This document shows, in pieces, positions 11,804 to 24,489 of a stretch of 64,000 bases of DNA. Origin of the DNA: Austropuccinia psidii. Lineage: Eukaryota > Basidiomycota > Pucciniomycetes > Pucciniales > Sphaerophragmiaceae. A model generated the notes under the pieces. It was not told the origin of the DNA, searched no databases, and worked only from the letters and a program-made list of their open reading frames with translations. Position numbers and translations under genes: made by a program. Positions within the stretch are counted from its first letter, which is position 1; each line of letters opens with the position of its first letter. The stretch is taken from the NCBI GenBank assembly GCA_023105745.1, contig JALGQZ010000013.1:4499501-4563500 (forward strand), given 5' to 3'.

Positions 11804-13604
11804 TCTGAGCCTTAGAGGTATTTTAATATACCCAAAAGACCACAAATGATAAATTAAAATAAAAATATAAATAAAATTAATTTATTTGTATTATAAAAAT
11901 AAGAATTGAAATATAAATAAAAATTTATATTTAAAAATGAAAATTTATTTATAATTTGAAAATAAAATTACAATAAAATTTAGAATTAAGAAAATTTATT
12001 TTTACTTGTAAAAATTAAGTAAAATGAATTTTTAATAAAAAATTATGAAATTAAAATATTTTTGGTAAAGAGTTATATAAAATATATTATAGCTTTTCAT
12101 CCAATAAATAAACATATAAGATTTATTTCACCATTGGATTCCTTACAAAAAATTAGGTGGGGTCACCTCTGAGTGAAATTTTTTTAACTCAACTCTAAAT
12201 AAGCTTAAATTAAGTTTTCAGTATTTTCAATACAAAAATTGTAAATCCTCAAACCTTTAGCTTATTTCACATCACATGTGGTGTTAACCATCAATTTTTG
12301 TGTTAAAATTGAGGTGTTGTGTTTAGTTGAGAAGTTATGAGGAATTGAAGTATTCTCAATTGAAATCAAATGAAATGTCAAAAAGTGCACGTGTATTTCA
12401 TAAGTGAACTTTGATTTACATATGAGTTAGCAAGTAGTACTGTATTTTACTGTACACTTCAATTGAATTACATATGTAAAGTACAAGTATAATACATGAT
12501 GAGTAATTAACGGAAAAAATAAATTGGGGGGGGGAAAGGAAGTCTAGCTCTAAGGGGGAGCCAGACTGCCAAAATCCTTGCTGACAGGAATGGGAGGTCA
12601 AAATTCATGCAAAATTCCATTACTTTTGGCCTGGAATTGAGTCACAGGGTCTGTGACTCAAATGATGATGAGGTTTTGATACCAACCAGGGTATTTTTAA
12701 TTGCTGCCAAGAAGGTAAAACTACCCTTAAGTTAAAACAATGTTAGTAAAAACAGTTTTAACTGGTTTCCACACCTCTTAAACGCATTCTGACGTGCCTT
12801 GAAGGCTATAGACCAGGTATTGCTATAGTAATGGCTGAGTTAAGGGTCTAAAATGGCTTAAACCAGCCCTTTTTTGGTCTAAACCAGGGTTCAATGATGC
12901 CATAATTGGCTTTTCTGTTGTCAAACTTTTTTTCACGACTGAAAAGAGTAAATTCTACTTTTGGATTAAGAAAATTGATGGCTATAAAAGAATGTCATCT
13001 GTGCCCCACTTTCTCTTCATGTTAGAATCTTTTCCTTTTATAATCAGTTTAAACACTGTTAAACCAATCAATAAAAGATTCCAACAAGCCTTTTCAAATC
13101 ATTTTAAACCTTTTAACCACGTGAAAAATCATTATAATCATTGTTTGTAATTCTTATAATCTTTTTTACCCCTGAACCACCCCAAAGGTGAATCAAAGGA
13201 TCTTTGATCACTGTAAACTTTGTCACTTTGTTTCCAAATTCACTCTGGTCACTTTTGGGCGTGTTTTCTCTTTAAATATCTTTTTAAAGATATTGTCCTT
13301 TAATCAATTGCTTGCCTTTCTTTGCTCAAGTAATTCCAATTGAAATTTCTCTTGAAGATATTTCTTTTGTAGCCTTAACTATCTATTGTAAGATATTTTT
13401 GGACAAATGTTTCTTGTTGGTACAAACAATCAATATTTATAATATTATTGTTTTATACTAATAAAGTTATGAACAATAAAATTGGTGTGTTTTCTCTTAA
13501 AAATAATAGTTCTTACTATTTTTAATTGATGTTTACCTTTTACAAATTTTGAGGACAGGAAAAGTACTTGATTTTTAATCAAAGTTTCATATCCACACCT
13601 TACA
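11804..13604 (+). repeat. 5' LTR of element A
   Basis: Starts TCTGAGCCTTAGAGG (a mutated TGTGAGCC) and ends CCACACCTTACA, followed directly by the primer binding site. About 1.8 kb, matching the 3' LTR at 20016-21835 by eye with scattered differences and small indels, as expected for an old insertion. Confidence 0.85.
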
Positions 13605-13606
13605 TT

Positions 13607-13622
13607 TGGGGCCTAGCCATGA
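13607..13622 (+). other. Primer binding site of element A
   Basis: TGGGGCCTAGCCATGA, two bases after the LTR end. Elements B (26307) and D (minus strand, just below 52602) have TGGGGGCC at the same place, so the site begins with the TGG expected for pairing to a tRNA CCA end. The tRNA was not identified. Confidence 0.6.
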
Positions 13623-13824
13623 TATTTTACCTGTGACATATTTTTTACTCTTTTTAAATCTTTTTTTCTTATATTGAAAAATTTCAAAACATATCAAAAA
13701 TACTTATAATCAAAAAATCGATAAAAAATAATTTTTTTCATATTATAAGTGAGGCTTATATTTTTATTTCTTTTTTTGAAATATCTTTTTCTTACATAAT
13801 TATGTGTTTTTTAATTAATTTTAG

Positions 13825-14736
13825 TTTCTGACAACGTGGTAAGACCAGAAAACATTGAAACAGCCTCAAAAGTAACCAGCATTATTCCTGCCAGTACTGT
13901 TAATTCTGCTCATATTAGTACTATTATTGTGACTCAGAATAATAAGTGTGAGCCAATCTCTTATGAATTGATCAACTTGGAAGTAATTAATACTCTTCAG
14001 AAATCCAAAGATTTGGCCAATAGTAAGTTTTTTGACATAAAATTACTATTTTAAGCCTTTTTGACCATAAATATGCCTTCAACCAGATCAGGAGCCAGCT
14101 ATAACCCCTCAAGCAGCTCCCAGAAAGGTAATAGACGTGATTATGGCAGAGGCCAATCAGGTACAGAAGGAAAAGGGTCAGTTGATGACTTCCAAACAAC
14201 TAAAATGGGTCATTTTGAAACTGACAATACCATTTTACCTTCAAAAAGAGCTGACACTGCCATAACAAGCCTCAGTGGACATATACAAAGCCAGCCAGAG
14301 TGCATACAACAATGCACTTCAGTTCAAGGAGTACCAGATCATTGCAGACCTGTGGAAGAATTTCATGAATTCTTACCTGACTGTGAGAAAACTCCTGGGC
14401 CATCTCAATACTTGAAAATTGCTCAATAGATGGCATCCATTGATGGAGAAGAAAAACATGATGCTTTTGACACTAGAATTGAGGAAAAACAACCCTCCAC
14501 CACCCAAACCAGTGCCAAAAACAGCCCCAGTGTCCAGAAGCAGCAATTTCAACGTGAAAAAGCAGCCACAAACTCCAAACAAGGGCAAAGGGAAGGCACC
14601 AGCTTCAAAACCTTACAGCCAAGGCTACAGGATTCCAAATATTCAACAGGATGCCAGGGAAAATGTGTTTCAGATGGTCAGGACCATGATGGAATTGCAA
14701 AAGAAGGATAAGGCCAGATTAAAATATCATAAATGA
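13825..14736 (+). pseudogene. Element A ORF1 (N-terminal gag-like protein), decayed
   Basis: First coding block after the leader. A probable intron acceptor ends at 13824 (TTTTAG). The first stretch encodes an acidic peptide (SDNVVRPENIETASK...). Later parts are in shifted frames: PSTRSGASYNPSSSS, then a basic, Pro/Lys-rich tail (NPPPPKPVPK..., KGKGKAPASKPYSQGYRIPN) and a C-terminal helix (FQMVRTMMELQKK). Element D has an uninterrupted counterpart of the tail. The function is unknown; a nucleic-acid-binding gag role is inferred from the basic tail. Its stop overlaps the next start as ATGA (14733-14736). Confidence 0.6.
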
Positions 14737-16371
14737 GTTCTGATATTTTTTATTGTATTCCAGAGTTGTATAAAGCTATTACTGATGTAGAAAGTCATCT
14801 TTCTGACAAAAATACATCAACTTGTGACAATCTTAAAACAAATAACTTGAGCCTCAGCCAAATAAATGATACACTTAAATGCTTTGAAACAGTTTTAAGA
14901 ACAATCAAAACTTCCAATAATGATAATTATTTTGGCATTGAGATAAATGAACAATCTGCAAGTATTAAAGAATCAACAGACAAATATTATAAATTCAATA
15001 TTGATGACATAATTGAAACAAGAATAAAACAAGCCATAAGTACTATCAAAGAGAATAATAAGAAAGCTCTTTATGATATTTAAAAATCATTTACTGAAGT
15101 AAAGACAAATATTGTTGCCTTGAAAAAGCATTTTGATACCTCAAGAGAGGAAATAGCAAAATTGACAATAAATGTAAATGAAGTTATATCTGATAATACT
15201 AAACAAATAGAATTATGGAATGAGCTTACATATAAAGAGGATGATCATAAAAAAATGTAATAGACTCTATACAAAGCTTTCAACATGAATTAAGAAATTG
15301 ACAGAGGTGTAACAACAGTAAAATGAATTATATTGAACAACTGCTAAACCCCTTACCAAGAATTTCTACACCTCTGACTCAAAATGAGGGCACAAGAATT
15401 CCCAATCCACAAGTATTGGATATTGAAAATTCACAGTTAAAAAATGAATTTGCTACTTCTTTTCATAACTTTGAACCATCAATGGGCCAAGTACTCTTGA
15501 AAGAAGTTCCAAAACTTGAGGAATGGCCTCATTTCAGTGGTGAAGGAGAATATGACCATATGGAATTTGTCAGAGGTATTGACATGATCAAAAGGACTTT
15601 GAATTACCAGACATATTGGTAACAGCCAGGTTTAACACCTTGTTTACCAAATAAGCTCACAGCTGGTATATCAAATTGAGACAAGCACATGAACACCAAA
15701 GTTGGACTTGGTCAAAAACCCAAATTATCAACAAATGGGCCAATGATTCTTGGAGGTTTGAAGTGGAAACAGAATTTGAATCTGCCAAATTTAATGCTGA
15801 TAAAGACAAAGCTTTAGCATGGGTTTTCCAACAAAAAGACATATTAACAGCATTATATCCTGACAAGTCAGAATTTATGATCCATAGAAATATTCTGAGA
15901 CAATGTGGTGGTGCCTTAGAGCATGCTGTTAAAAGCAGGACTACTGAACAAGCTTCAGCAGAGGATATTATCAATATAATAGAAGAAGTAACCACCAGAA
16001 CCAAAATTGGTTCTAGTAGGATGAATCTCAAAAGAAGGTTTAATACACCTTGGAAAGATTCTGTGGAAAAAAACTCCAAAGAAAATTCTAATAATGTTAA
16101 GTATAAATCTGCCGATACAGTTAGAAAGTGCCATATTTGCCAGAGAGCCACCCCTTTAGCCAATACATGTCCAAAAAAAGGGGAAATCAATAAAATTGAT
16201 ATTGAGAAAGAACCTGATTTTGAAAAGGATGAGATGATTGAAGACAATTCAGATGATAAGTCATCCATATTTTCTGAATCTTCAAAAGATATAGAAAATA
16301 TCAATTCCACTTTTGACATCATGGAATCTTATTCCCACTTGCCACAATTGAGCAATGTTCAACTTGATTGA
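14733..16371 (+). pseudogene. Element A gag, decayed
   Basis: A long coiled-coil-like N-terminal part (repeated Ile/Asn/Lys heptads) leads to a capsid-like core, EVPKLEEWPHFSGEGEYDH...MEFVRGIDMIK and [18 protein letters not shown], then a zinc-knuckle region. The knuckle reads C-x2-C-x4-P-x4-C: the His of CCHC is Pro. Stops or shifts occur near 15080, 15620 and 15655, and a TGA at 16369-16371 separates gag from the protease, where element D is open. Confidence 0.75.
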
Positions 16372-19300
16372 TCAAAAGTTCAAGATGCACAACTTATGAA
16401 AACCAAACCAAACAGAGGGAAAGGATATACAGCTGGTAACTCCTGTATAGCAGAAGTGGTGATTGACAACAAGCCCACTAAACGTTTTCTTGATGCAGGA
16501 GCCTTCTGCTCTTGTGCTGGTAAATCCTTTCTTAAAGCTTGTGTACCAAACTTTGAAGATCAGTTGCTGCCAATTGATGGCAAAAAACTCAATAGTGCAA
16601 GTAACCCAATGAAAGCATTGGGAATATTTGAAACTAGTGTCATATTTCCACATATAAATGGAAATATAAGAATCGCTGTTGAATTTGTTGCTATGGTAAA
16701 TTGCTCTAGTACCCATTTCATATTGGGAAATGATTATTTAATCATGTATGGCATAGATTTACATAACAACAAGGACAGATACTTTACTATTGGAGACAAT
16801 AAGCGCCAAACATTTGCCTTTTTACCTCTTAAAAGACAAATTACAGTGACCAAAGTATCACCAGTCAGCTTAGAGTTAGAGAAATTCAAGTCTAAACAGT
16901 TGAATGAAGCTGAAAAAAGCCTTCATCTGACTAATGCACAAGAAAATGAACTCTCTAGTCTTTTATATGACCACCAAGAAGAATTTGCTTCAGATAAAGA
17001 ACCCCTAGGTACAATTATTAGTCATGAATTTGACATCAGTCTTAACATTGAGAGACCTTATCCACCACTCTTAAGAAGACCTGCATTTCCAGCAAACCCA
17101 AAATCAAGAGAAGCTCTAGAAATTCATATCAAAGAACTTCTGGACCTTGGTGTAATAAGAAAAGTAGGCCACAATGAAGAAGTAGAAATAACTGCACCAG
17201 TCATAGTAGCATGGCATAATGGAAAATCTAGAATGGTTGGGGACTTTAGAGCTCTGAACACTTGCACTGTTCCAGACAGATACCCAATACCAAAAATCCA
17301 AATTTCCCTCACCCAAATATCTCAAGAAGTGGATATAACCACTATGGACTCCCTTAAAGGATTCCATCAAAATGTGGTGATACCAAGAGCAAGAAAATAT
17401 TTGAGAATCATTGTTCATTGTGGAATGTATGAATATTTAAGAATGCCCTTTGGTATCAAGAATGCACCCTCACACTTACAAAGCATGAAGAATGAAATCT
17501 TCCCTGAAGAACTTTCAGTGGGATGGTTAATCATTTACATTGATGACATTATGGTCTGTTCCAAGACTTGGGAAGAGCACATTTACAGATTGTCCAGAGT
17601 TTTGCCAGAAGTTCAATCTGTCAATATTAAAATTTCCTTAAAGAAATGCCATTTTGGATTTAAAGAGCTTAAAGCACTGTGACATGTAGTACCTGGTTTA
17701 TCCCTTGGAATTGACAAAAACAAGGTTGCAGCAGTCTTACTGAAACCTATGCCTCAAAAAAAAAGAAATTCAATCATTTTTAGGTTTTTCAGGATATTAC
17801 AGGCAACACATTAAAGATTTTGCATCCATAGCAAGACCTCTTTATAGGTTATGTGACAAAGACAGAGTATTTGAAATGACTGTTGAAAGAGTAAAAGCCT
17901 TTTAATCTTTAAGACAAGCCTTGACCACTGCTCCACTCTTACTGATGCCAGACTTTAAGCTGCCCTTTAAGCTTTATATTGATGCATCAGGGGATGGACT
18001 TGGTCCTGCACTTCATCAAGTTCAGATTATCAATAATAAACCTGTGGAAGGACCCATATGCTTCATATCCAGGGAAATCAAACCAACTGAAGCCAGATAT
18101 GGAGCCAGTCAAATGGAGTGCCTATGCCTTGTTTAGGCTTTAGAAAAACTCAACTACTTTCTGGAAGGATGTGTTTTTGAAGTAATAACAGATTGTACTG
18201 CTGTAAAATCACTTTTAAACATGAAAGCACCCAACAGACATATGCTCAGATGGCAAATAGCCATACAGGAGTATAGGGGCAATATGACCAGTGTTCATAA
18301 AGATGGTAATATTCATAAAAATGCAGATGGACTAAGCAGATGGCCATTACCAACTGATATTAAGAATACTGCTTATGTGCCAGAAGAAGCTTCCCCACAA
18401 ATCCCAATAGGAGGAATAAGTGTTACAAACATGAACACCACCTTCTTTGAAGAAGTCAGAAATAGTTACACTCAAGATAGGAATTGTAGAGTCTTATGCC
18501 AATTACTTAACAAAGACTGTAAAGAAAACTCTCTAATACATGCCTTTGATGAAGTATGGAAGAAATCTTATGATTAAGGAAGATTTCACCTACTGGATGG
18601 CATAATTTACCACAAGACCAAGCACACATGTGTCATGACAGTTGTGGACAGGTCATTAATCAATATTGTACTGAAAGAATGCCATGACAGCCCTTTTTCA
18701 GGACACCTGTCTGAAGACAGAACAAGAGAAAAAGTAAAGAACTGTAAATGGTGGCCAATGTGGCAGAAAGATGTTGCAGAGTATTGCAAAACCTGTGACA
18801 GATGTCAAAAAGCAAATAAATCCACTAGCAAGAGACTTGGAAATATGATTAAAACCCAAGAACCAAGCAGACCTTGGGAAATTGTCCATATGTATTGGGT
18901 AACTGGACTACCACCAGGGGGTGACAGAAGTTATAATGCTTGCCTAGTGATTGTAGACAGATTCAGTAAAACTCCAATCTTTTTACCATGTCACAAAGAT
19001 GATACAGCCATGGATACAGCACTTCTGATATAGAATAGAGTAGTGTCATGGACAGGGATATTTAAAAATATAATTAGTGACAGGGATCCCAAATTCAATT
19101 CAGCACTATGGACAAATCTTCACCAATTATTTGGCACTAAGCTGTCTTTCTCTACAGCCTACAGCCCACAAACTGATGGTCTGGCTGAAAGAATGATCCA
19201 GACCTTGGAGGACATGGTAAGAAGATTTTGTGCATATGGCCTTAAATTCAAAGATTGTGATGAAGTTACCCATGATTGGTGTACTCTTCTACCTGCACTG

Positions 19301-19992
19301 GAACTGGCATACAAAGCATCCATTCATGCCAGTACCAATGAGACTCCTGCTATTTTGGAAAAAGGATGGAATCCCAAGTTACCCCAAGATTCTTTAAGGA
19401 AATATTTGGTTGAAATACATCCTACAGCTTCCAGCTTCAAGGGAATGCTATGCAAAGCTAGAAAGCATGCAGTAAGATGCATGGAAGACTCTTTTGCATA
19501 TGCTAAGGACAAATGGGATAAATCACATGCAACTCCAGATTTCAAAGTGGGGGATTTAGTTCTTGTCTCCACCACTAACATCAATAACATCAAGGGATGT
19601 AAAAAACTGAAGGACTCCTTTGCAGGAACTTTTGGTATTAAGTCCCTCCCTGGAAAAATGCTGTTGAAGTAGAGTTATCTGATGAGCTTAGAAATAAGCA
19701 TCCTACATTTCCAGTGAGCTTAATAAAGCAATATAAATTTAGTGATGCTGAAAAATTCCCCTTGAGGAATAAAGTTTCCCAAGTTATACCTCCTATTGAG
19801 TCATCTGGTAGTAGGAAAATTACCAAAGTTCTTAAAGAACAAAAATTGAGAACCAACAAAGTAAGGGAATACCTTGTTAGGTACAGTGACCCAGCTTGTG
19901 AAGATGAATGGTTGGCAGAAAAGAACATAACTGAAGCTACTAGACTCCTCAGAAGAGTCAGACATACTAGAAATAACAATATTACAAAGTAA
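16372..19992 (+). pseudogene. Element A pol (PR-RT-RH-IN-chromodomain), decayed
   Basis: Order as in Ty3/gypsy. The protease region has LDAGAFCSC, where the catalytic DSG is DAG. Reverse transcriptase has the MVGDFRALN block, [11 protein letters not shown] and YIDDIMVC. RNase H has [10 protein letters not shown] and NADGLSRW. The integrase zinc region ends CDRC, and the core has [18 protein letters not shown] and [14 protein letters not shown]. The C-terminal end (VREYLVRYSDPACEDEWL) looks chromodomain-like. It is broken by a TGA at 17680-17682, a shift in the A-run near 17757, a TAG at 18134-18136, and further stops near 18575, 19031 and 19670. Confidence 0.85.
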
Positions 19993-20000
19993 TATTCTTT

Positions 20001-20015
20001 TTTAGGGGGAGGGAA
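20001..20015 (+). other. Polypurine tract of element A
   Basis: TTTAGGGGGAGGGAA immediately before the 3' LTR, the standard position for plus-strand priming. Confidence 0.75.
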
Positions 20016-21835
20016 GGTGAGCCTTAGAGGTATTTTCATATACCCAAAAGACCACAAATGATAAATTAAAATACAAATATAAATAAAATAAATTTATTTA
20101 TATTATAAAAATAAAAACTGAAATATAAATACAAATTTATATTTAAAAATGAAAATTTAATTATAATTTAAAAATAAAATTACAATAAAATTTAAAATTA
20201 TGAAAATTCATTTTTACTTGTAAGAATTAAGTAAAATGAATTTTCAATAAAAAATTATGAAATTAAAATATTTTTGGTAAAAAGTTATATAAAATACACT
20301 CTAGCTTTTGATCCAATAAATAAAGATATAAAATTTATTTCACAATTGGATTTCTTATAAAAAATTAGGTGGGGTCTCCTCTAAGTGAAATTTTTTTAAC
20401 TCAACTCTAAATAAGCTTAAATTAAGTTTTCAGTATTTTCAATAAAAAAATTTAAAATCCTCATAACTTTAACTTAATTCACATCACATGTTGTGTTAAC
20501 CATCAATTTTTGTGTTAAAATTGAGGTGTTGTGTTTAGGTGAGAAGTTATGAGGAATTGAAGTATTTTCAATTGAATTCAATTCAAATGTCAAAATGTGC
20601 ACGTGTATTACATAAGTGAGCTTTTATTTACATATTAGGTATCAATTATTACTGTATTGTACTGTACAACTCAATTGAATTACATATGTAAATTACAAGT
20701 ATAATACATGATGAGGAATTAAAGGAAAAAATAAATTGGGGGGAAAAGGAACTCTAGCTCCAAGGGGGAGCCAGACCCCCAAAATCCTTTCTGAAAGGCG
20801 TGGGAGGTCAAAATTCATGCAAAGGTTCATTACTTTTGGCCTGGAATTGAGTCACAGGGTCTGTGACTCAATTGATGATGAGGTTTTGATACCAACAAGG
20901 GTAGTTTTAACTGCTGCCAAGAAGGTAAAACTACCCTTAAGTTAAAATAATGTTAGTAAAAACAGTTTTAACTGGTTTCTAAACCTCTTACACACATTCT
21001 GACGTGTTTTGAATGCTCTAGACCAGGTATTGCTATAGTAATGGCTGATTTAAGGGTCTAAAATGGCTAAAAATAGCAAAAAATGGCTTAGACCAGCCCT
21101 TTTTTGGTCTAAACCAGGGTTCAATGATGCCATAATTGGCTTTTCTGTTTCAGAATGGTTTTTCACGACTGACAAGAGTAAATCTTACTATTGGAGTAAG
21201 AAAATTGATGCCTATAAAAGATTGTCATCTTTGCCCCACTTTTCTCTTCATGTTAGAATCTTTTCCTTTTAAAATTAGTTTAAACACTGTTAAACCAATC
21301 AATAAAAGATTCCAACCAACCTTTTAAAATCATTTTGAACCTTTTAACCACAAGAAAAATTATTATAATCATTTTTTGTAACTCTTATAGTCTTTTTTAC
21401 CCCTGAAACACCCCAAAAGTGAATTAAAGCATCTTTGATCACTGTAAACTTTGTCACTTTGTTTCCAAATTCACTCTGGTCACTTTTGGGTGTGTTTTAC
21501 CTTTAAATATCTTTTTAAAGACTCTGTTCTTTAATTAATTGCTTGCAGTTCTTTGCTCAATTAATTCCAATTGAAATTTCTCTTGAAGGAATTTCTTTTG
21601 TAGCCTTAAATATCTCTTGTAGAGTATTTTTGGATACATTTTTGTTGTTGGTAAAACATTAAATCTTCATAATATTATTGTTTTATACTAATAAAGTTAT
21701 AAACAATAAAATTGGCATATGTTCTCCTAAAAATAATAATTCTTACTATTTTTAATTGATTTTTTACCTTATACACATTTTGAGGACAGGAAAAGTACTT
21801 CATTTTTAATCAAAGTTTCATATCCACACCTTACA
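20016..21835 (+). repeat. 3' LTR of element A
   Basis: Starts GGTGAGCCTTAGAGG (first base of TGTGAGCC changed) and ends CCACACCTTACA, directly followed by ATATT and the minisatellite. Confidence 0.85.
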
Positions 21836-22395
21836 ATATTACTATTATATTACTATTGTATTACTATTATATCACTATTATATTACTATTATATTAGTAT
21901 TATATTAGTATTATACTAGTATTATATTACTATTATATTACTATTATATTACCATTATATTACTATTATATTACTATTATATTACTATTATATTACTATT
22001 ATTTTACTATTATATTACTATTATGTCACTATTATATTACTATTATATTACTATTATATTACCATTATATTACTATTATATTACTATTATATTAATATTA
22101 TCTTACTATCATATTACTATTATTGGACTATTATTTTACTTTTATATTACTACTATATTACTATCATATTACTATTATATTACTATTATATTACTATTAT
22201 ATTACTATTATATTACTATTATATTACTATTGTATTACTATTATATTGATATTCTATTGCTATTGTCTTACTATTATATTACTATTATATTACTATTATA
22301 TTACTATTATATTACTATTATATTGCTATTATATTAATATTATGTTACTATTATATTATTATTATATTACTATTATATTACTATTATATTGTTTA
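21836..22395. repeat. 11-bp minisatellite, right half
   Basis: Continuation of the ATTACTATTAT array interrupted by element A. Because the 11-bp unit is not a multiple of three and lacks stops in some registers, it creates Tyr/Ile/Leu-rich open frames that are not genes. Confidence 0.9.
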
Positions 22396-22925
22396 TGTAT
22401 TACCCTTATATTAACCAGAACCACCCCCATGAAAGTATCATACCCTCAAGATCTTATAGCTATATTGATAGTATTAGTAAATCACCTTTAAAAGTCTTAA
22501 TTAGCTATCAAGATTACTATTGATATTAATAGTGATCTTAAAAATATTCTTCAAATATCTCAAGTATTGAAAGGAGGAAGCCTAGTAGAATTAATTATAA
22601 AAAATCATATGATCAATAACCAGAAGTTAAGCAAACCCCAATGATTAAAAAATATTAGCTATTGCCATTATTATCATAATTCTCTTTTGTTGACCGACTG
22701 ATAGAGACTGATGAAGAGAATTATCTAATTGAAAAGCCACAACACTAAATAATTGATTTGTGATCTCATCAAGAGGGTATGTTTTTCAGTATATATAGAG
22801 GGGTGGCTAATACACCTTAGCGCCCATGGTTATTGGCAAATTCTGAAATTGAAAACAGACCTAACAATAATTTCCTCCTAAAGTTACTGCATATTATTTA
22901 TCCCACAACAAAATGAGTTCCCACA
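22396..22925 (+). repeat. LTR of element C (left edge uncertain)
   Basis: The right edge is clear: it ends TTCCCACA at 22925, two bases before the primer site TGGTGTCCCAACAGTG (22928-22943). The left edge is set at TGTATTACCC right after the minisatellite but could be a few bases further on. It contains a TATATATAGAG block near 22788-22799. This LTR is unrelated to the A/B/D family. Confidence 0.55.
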
Positions 22926-22927
22926 TC

Positions 22928-22943
22928 TGGTGTCCCAACAGTG
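22928..22943 (+). other. Primer binding site of element C
   Basis: TGGTGTCCCAACAGTG begins with TGG and lies 2 nt after the LTR end, as expected for a tRNA-primed gypsy element. Confidence 0.65.
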
Positions 22944-23077
22944 AACTTTCAATCCCATGTATCATTAATAAGATCCCATTATCAACCCTAAAGGTCAAAT
23001 CTTAATAATCAAAAGTAAATCATAAATAATAACTCAAAAAAAAATCAAAAAAATCAATTTTTTAGATAACAATTATA

Positions 23078-24290
23078 ATGGAGGAAGAATCATCATCAAA
23101 GAAGGTTCTAACCTTGGAGGAGAAATTGGAGAAAGAGAAGTCCAGAATTGAAGAATTAGGTTAAGAAGAAAGTAAAGAAGAGGATTTTTCTTATTTAAAG
23201 AATGAAGAAGAATTTCACAAGGATATGGAAAGAGCTGCAAAAAGACATGGAATGAAGACAAAATAAATTCCATTCTTGCCTGAAACTACTACTGGGGATG
23301 AAACTATTGAGAAAATTCACAGAACCAAGAAAACACTACCATCACCAACCCCAAAGGCATTTGCAATATCCACACCAGGAAAATTTCCAAGAGCTAAAAG
23401 ATTTGAAAAAAGGGTACATATTAAAACACAAACTCAAAAGAATGAAATAGTTACAATCACCACAAGAAACATTGTCAAAATAAAAGCAAAGGACTATAAC
23501 CTCAATTTTGATGGAAGTGATGTTGAGGATTTCATCAAGAGAGCTGAAAGGATAGCATAAATTGAAGGAGCAAATGAAAGGGATTTGTCCATGAGAATAG
23601 CATTCTGGAGTGAGGATAAAGATATCAGATATGAAATTGAACGAATGGCAGGATATAAAATAGATTATTGGTATCAATTGAATAAGGAAATGATCAGGAA
23701 ATGGGGAAAGGTGGAACCAGAAATAATTAATAGGAATGATTCATGGAAAATAATGTTTAATAAAACTCAACAGGAAGGAGGAGTCAAGAGTTTGGCCCAA
23801 TACATAAAGTTTATTGTGGAATATGACATAATTACAAAATATCTGCTTAAGTATGGGTATATCAAAAAAGAAAATGATTATCATGAGAATGTCTTTGATT
23901 CTTTCTCACCAGAAATTAGAAGTAGTGCTACTAAATAAAGTATTAAGGACAGGACCGTGGTTCAAGCAAGAGATGGGAGATATGTCTTACCCAAAATGGA
24001 TATTCTCAGAAATTATATGGAGAAGAATTGGAGGTAGTGGTAGTTATCAAAGGGGAATCACAATTATCAAAGTCCAATGAAATAAAAAGTAGAAAGAAAA
24101 CCAGATTTGATGATGAATGATGGGTGGAGGTTATCAGGCAAATAAAGGATATTATCAAGAAATAAAGAAACTACCAGCTGAAGAGGCCCATGAGAATGAA
24201 TCCCCAAAGGAAGTAAACCCAATAAATGATGTTTTTGTGAGCCATTGAGATATGACCACATATTCAAAAATGTCACAAGAAAACTTTATA
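23078..24290 (+). pseudogene. Element C gag, decayed and truncated
   Basis: A gag-like frame starting MEEESSSKKVLTLEEK with a charged coiled-coil head. A core of FDGSDVEDFIKRAERIA, LSMRIAFWSEDKDIRYEIE and MIRKWGKVEPE follows, typical of the retrotransposon gag domain. The same frame holds stops near 23159, 23264 and 23558 and a TAA at 23936, after which readable gag (ARDGRYVLPKMDIL; then RFDDE...WVEVIRQIKDIIKK) continues with more stops to about 24290. No zinc knuckle, protease or pol follows. The next feature is the LTR of element B. Confidence 0.75.
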
Positions 24291-24489
24291 AGAATTATTC
24301 TTTTAAAATAATTATGTTAAAGTAAGTGAAAATGCTATAAATGGGAACAAATTGTTAATTAACTTACAATATAATGAGTGAAAATGTGAAATATATTACA
24401 CCATTAGATTCCCAATGATAAAATACACATATATAATTGTTATTGAATATCTGTAAAGTCAATAATTAATGAATAATAAGTAAGAATAC

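Larger units (their letters stand above)
11804..21835 (+). mobile_element. Gypsy element A, full-length but decayed
   Basis: A Ty3/gypsy element of about 10 kb. Two LTRs (11804-13604 and 20016-21835) flank a primer binding site, ORF1, gag, protease-RT-RNase H-integrase with a chromodomain-like end, and a polypurine tract. The flanking ATATT is present on both sides (11799-11803 and 21836-21840), but it lies in a minisatellite where that 5-mer is common. The coding part has many stops and shifts, so the copy is inactive. It belongs to the same family as partial element B and the solo LTR at 7890, and is a more distant relative of element D. Confidence 0.88.

Noticed and set aside
19638..20057. 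139-codon hydrophobic minus frame
   Set aside because: It is the reverse strand of the element A integrase end and polypurine tract; its codons mirror the real plus-strand frame.
11580..22395. CRISPR-like regular repeats
   Set aside because: The array has no unique spacers and no cas genes, and the genome is eukaryotic.
22023..22491. Two overlapping Tyr/Ile/Leu-rich frames of 104 and 122 codons
   Set aside because: They are produced entirely by the 11-bp ATTACTATTAT array read in different registers.
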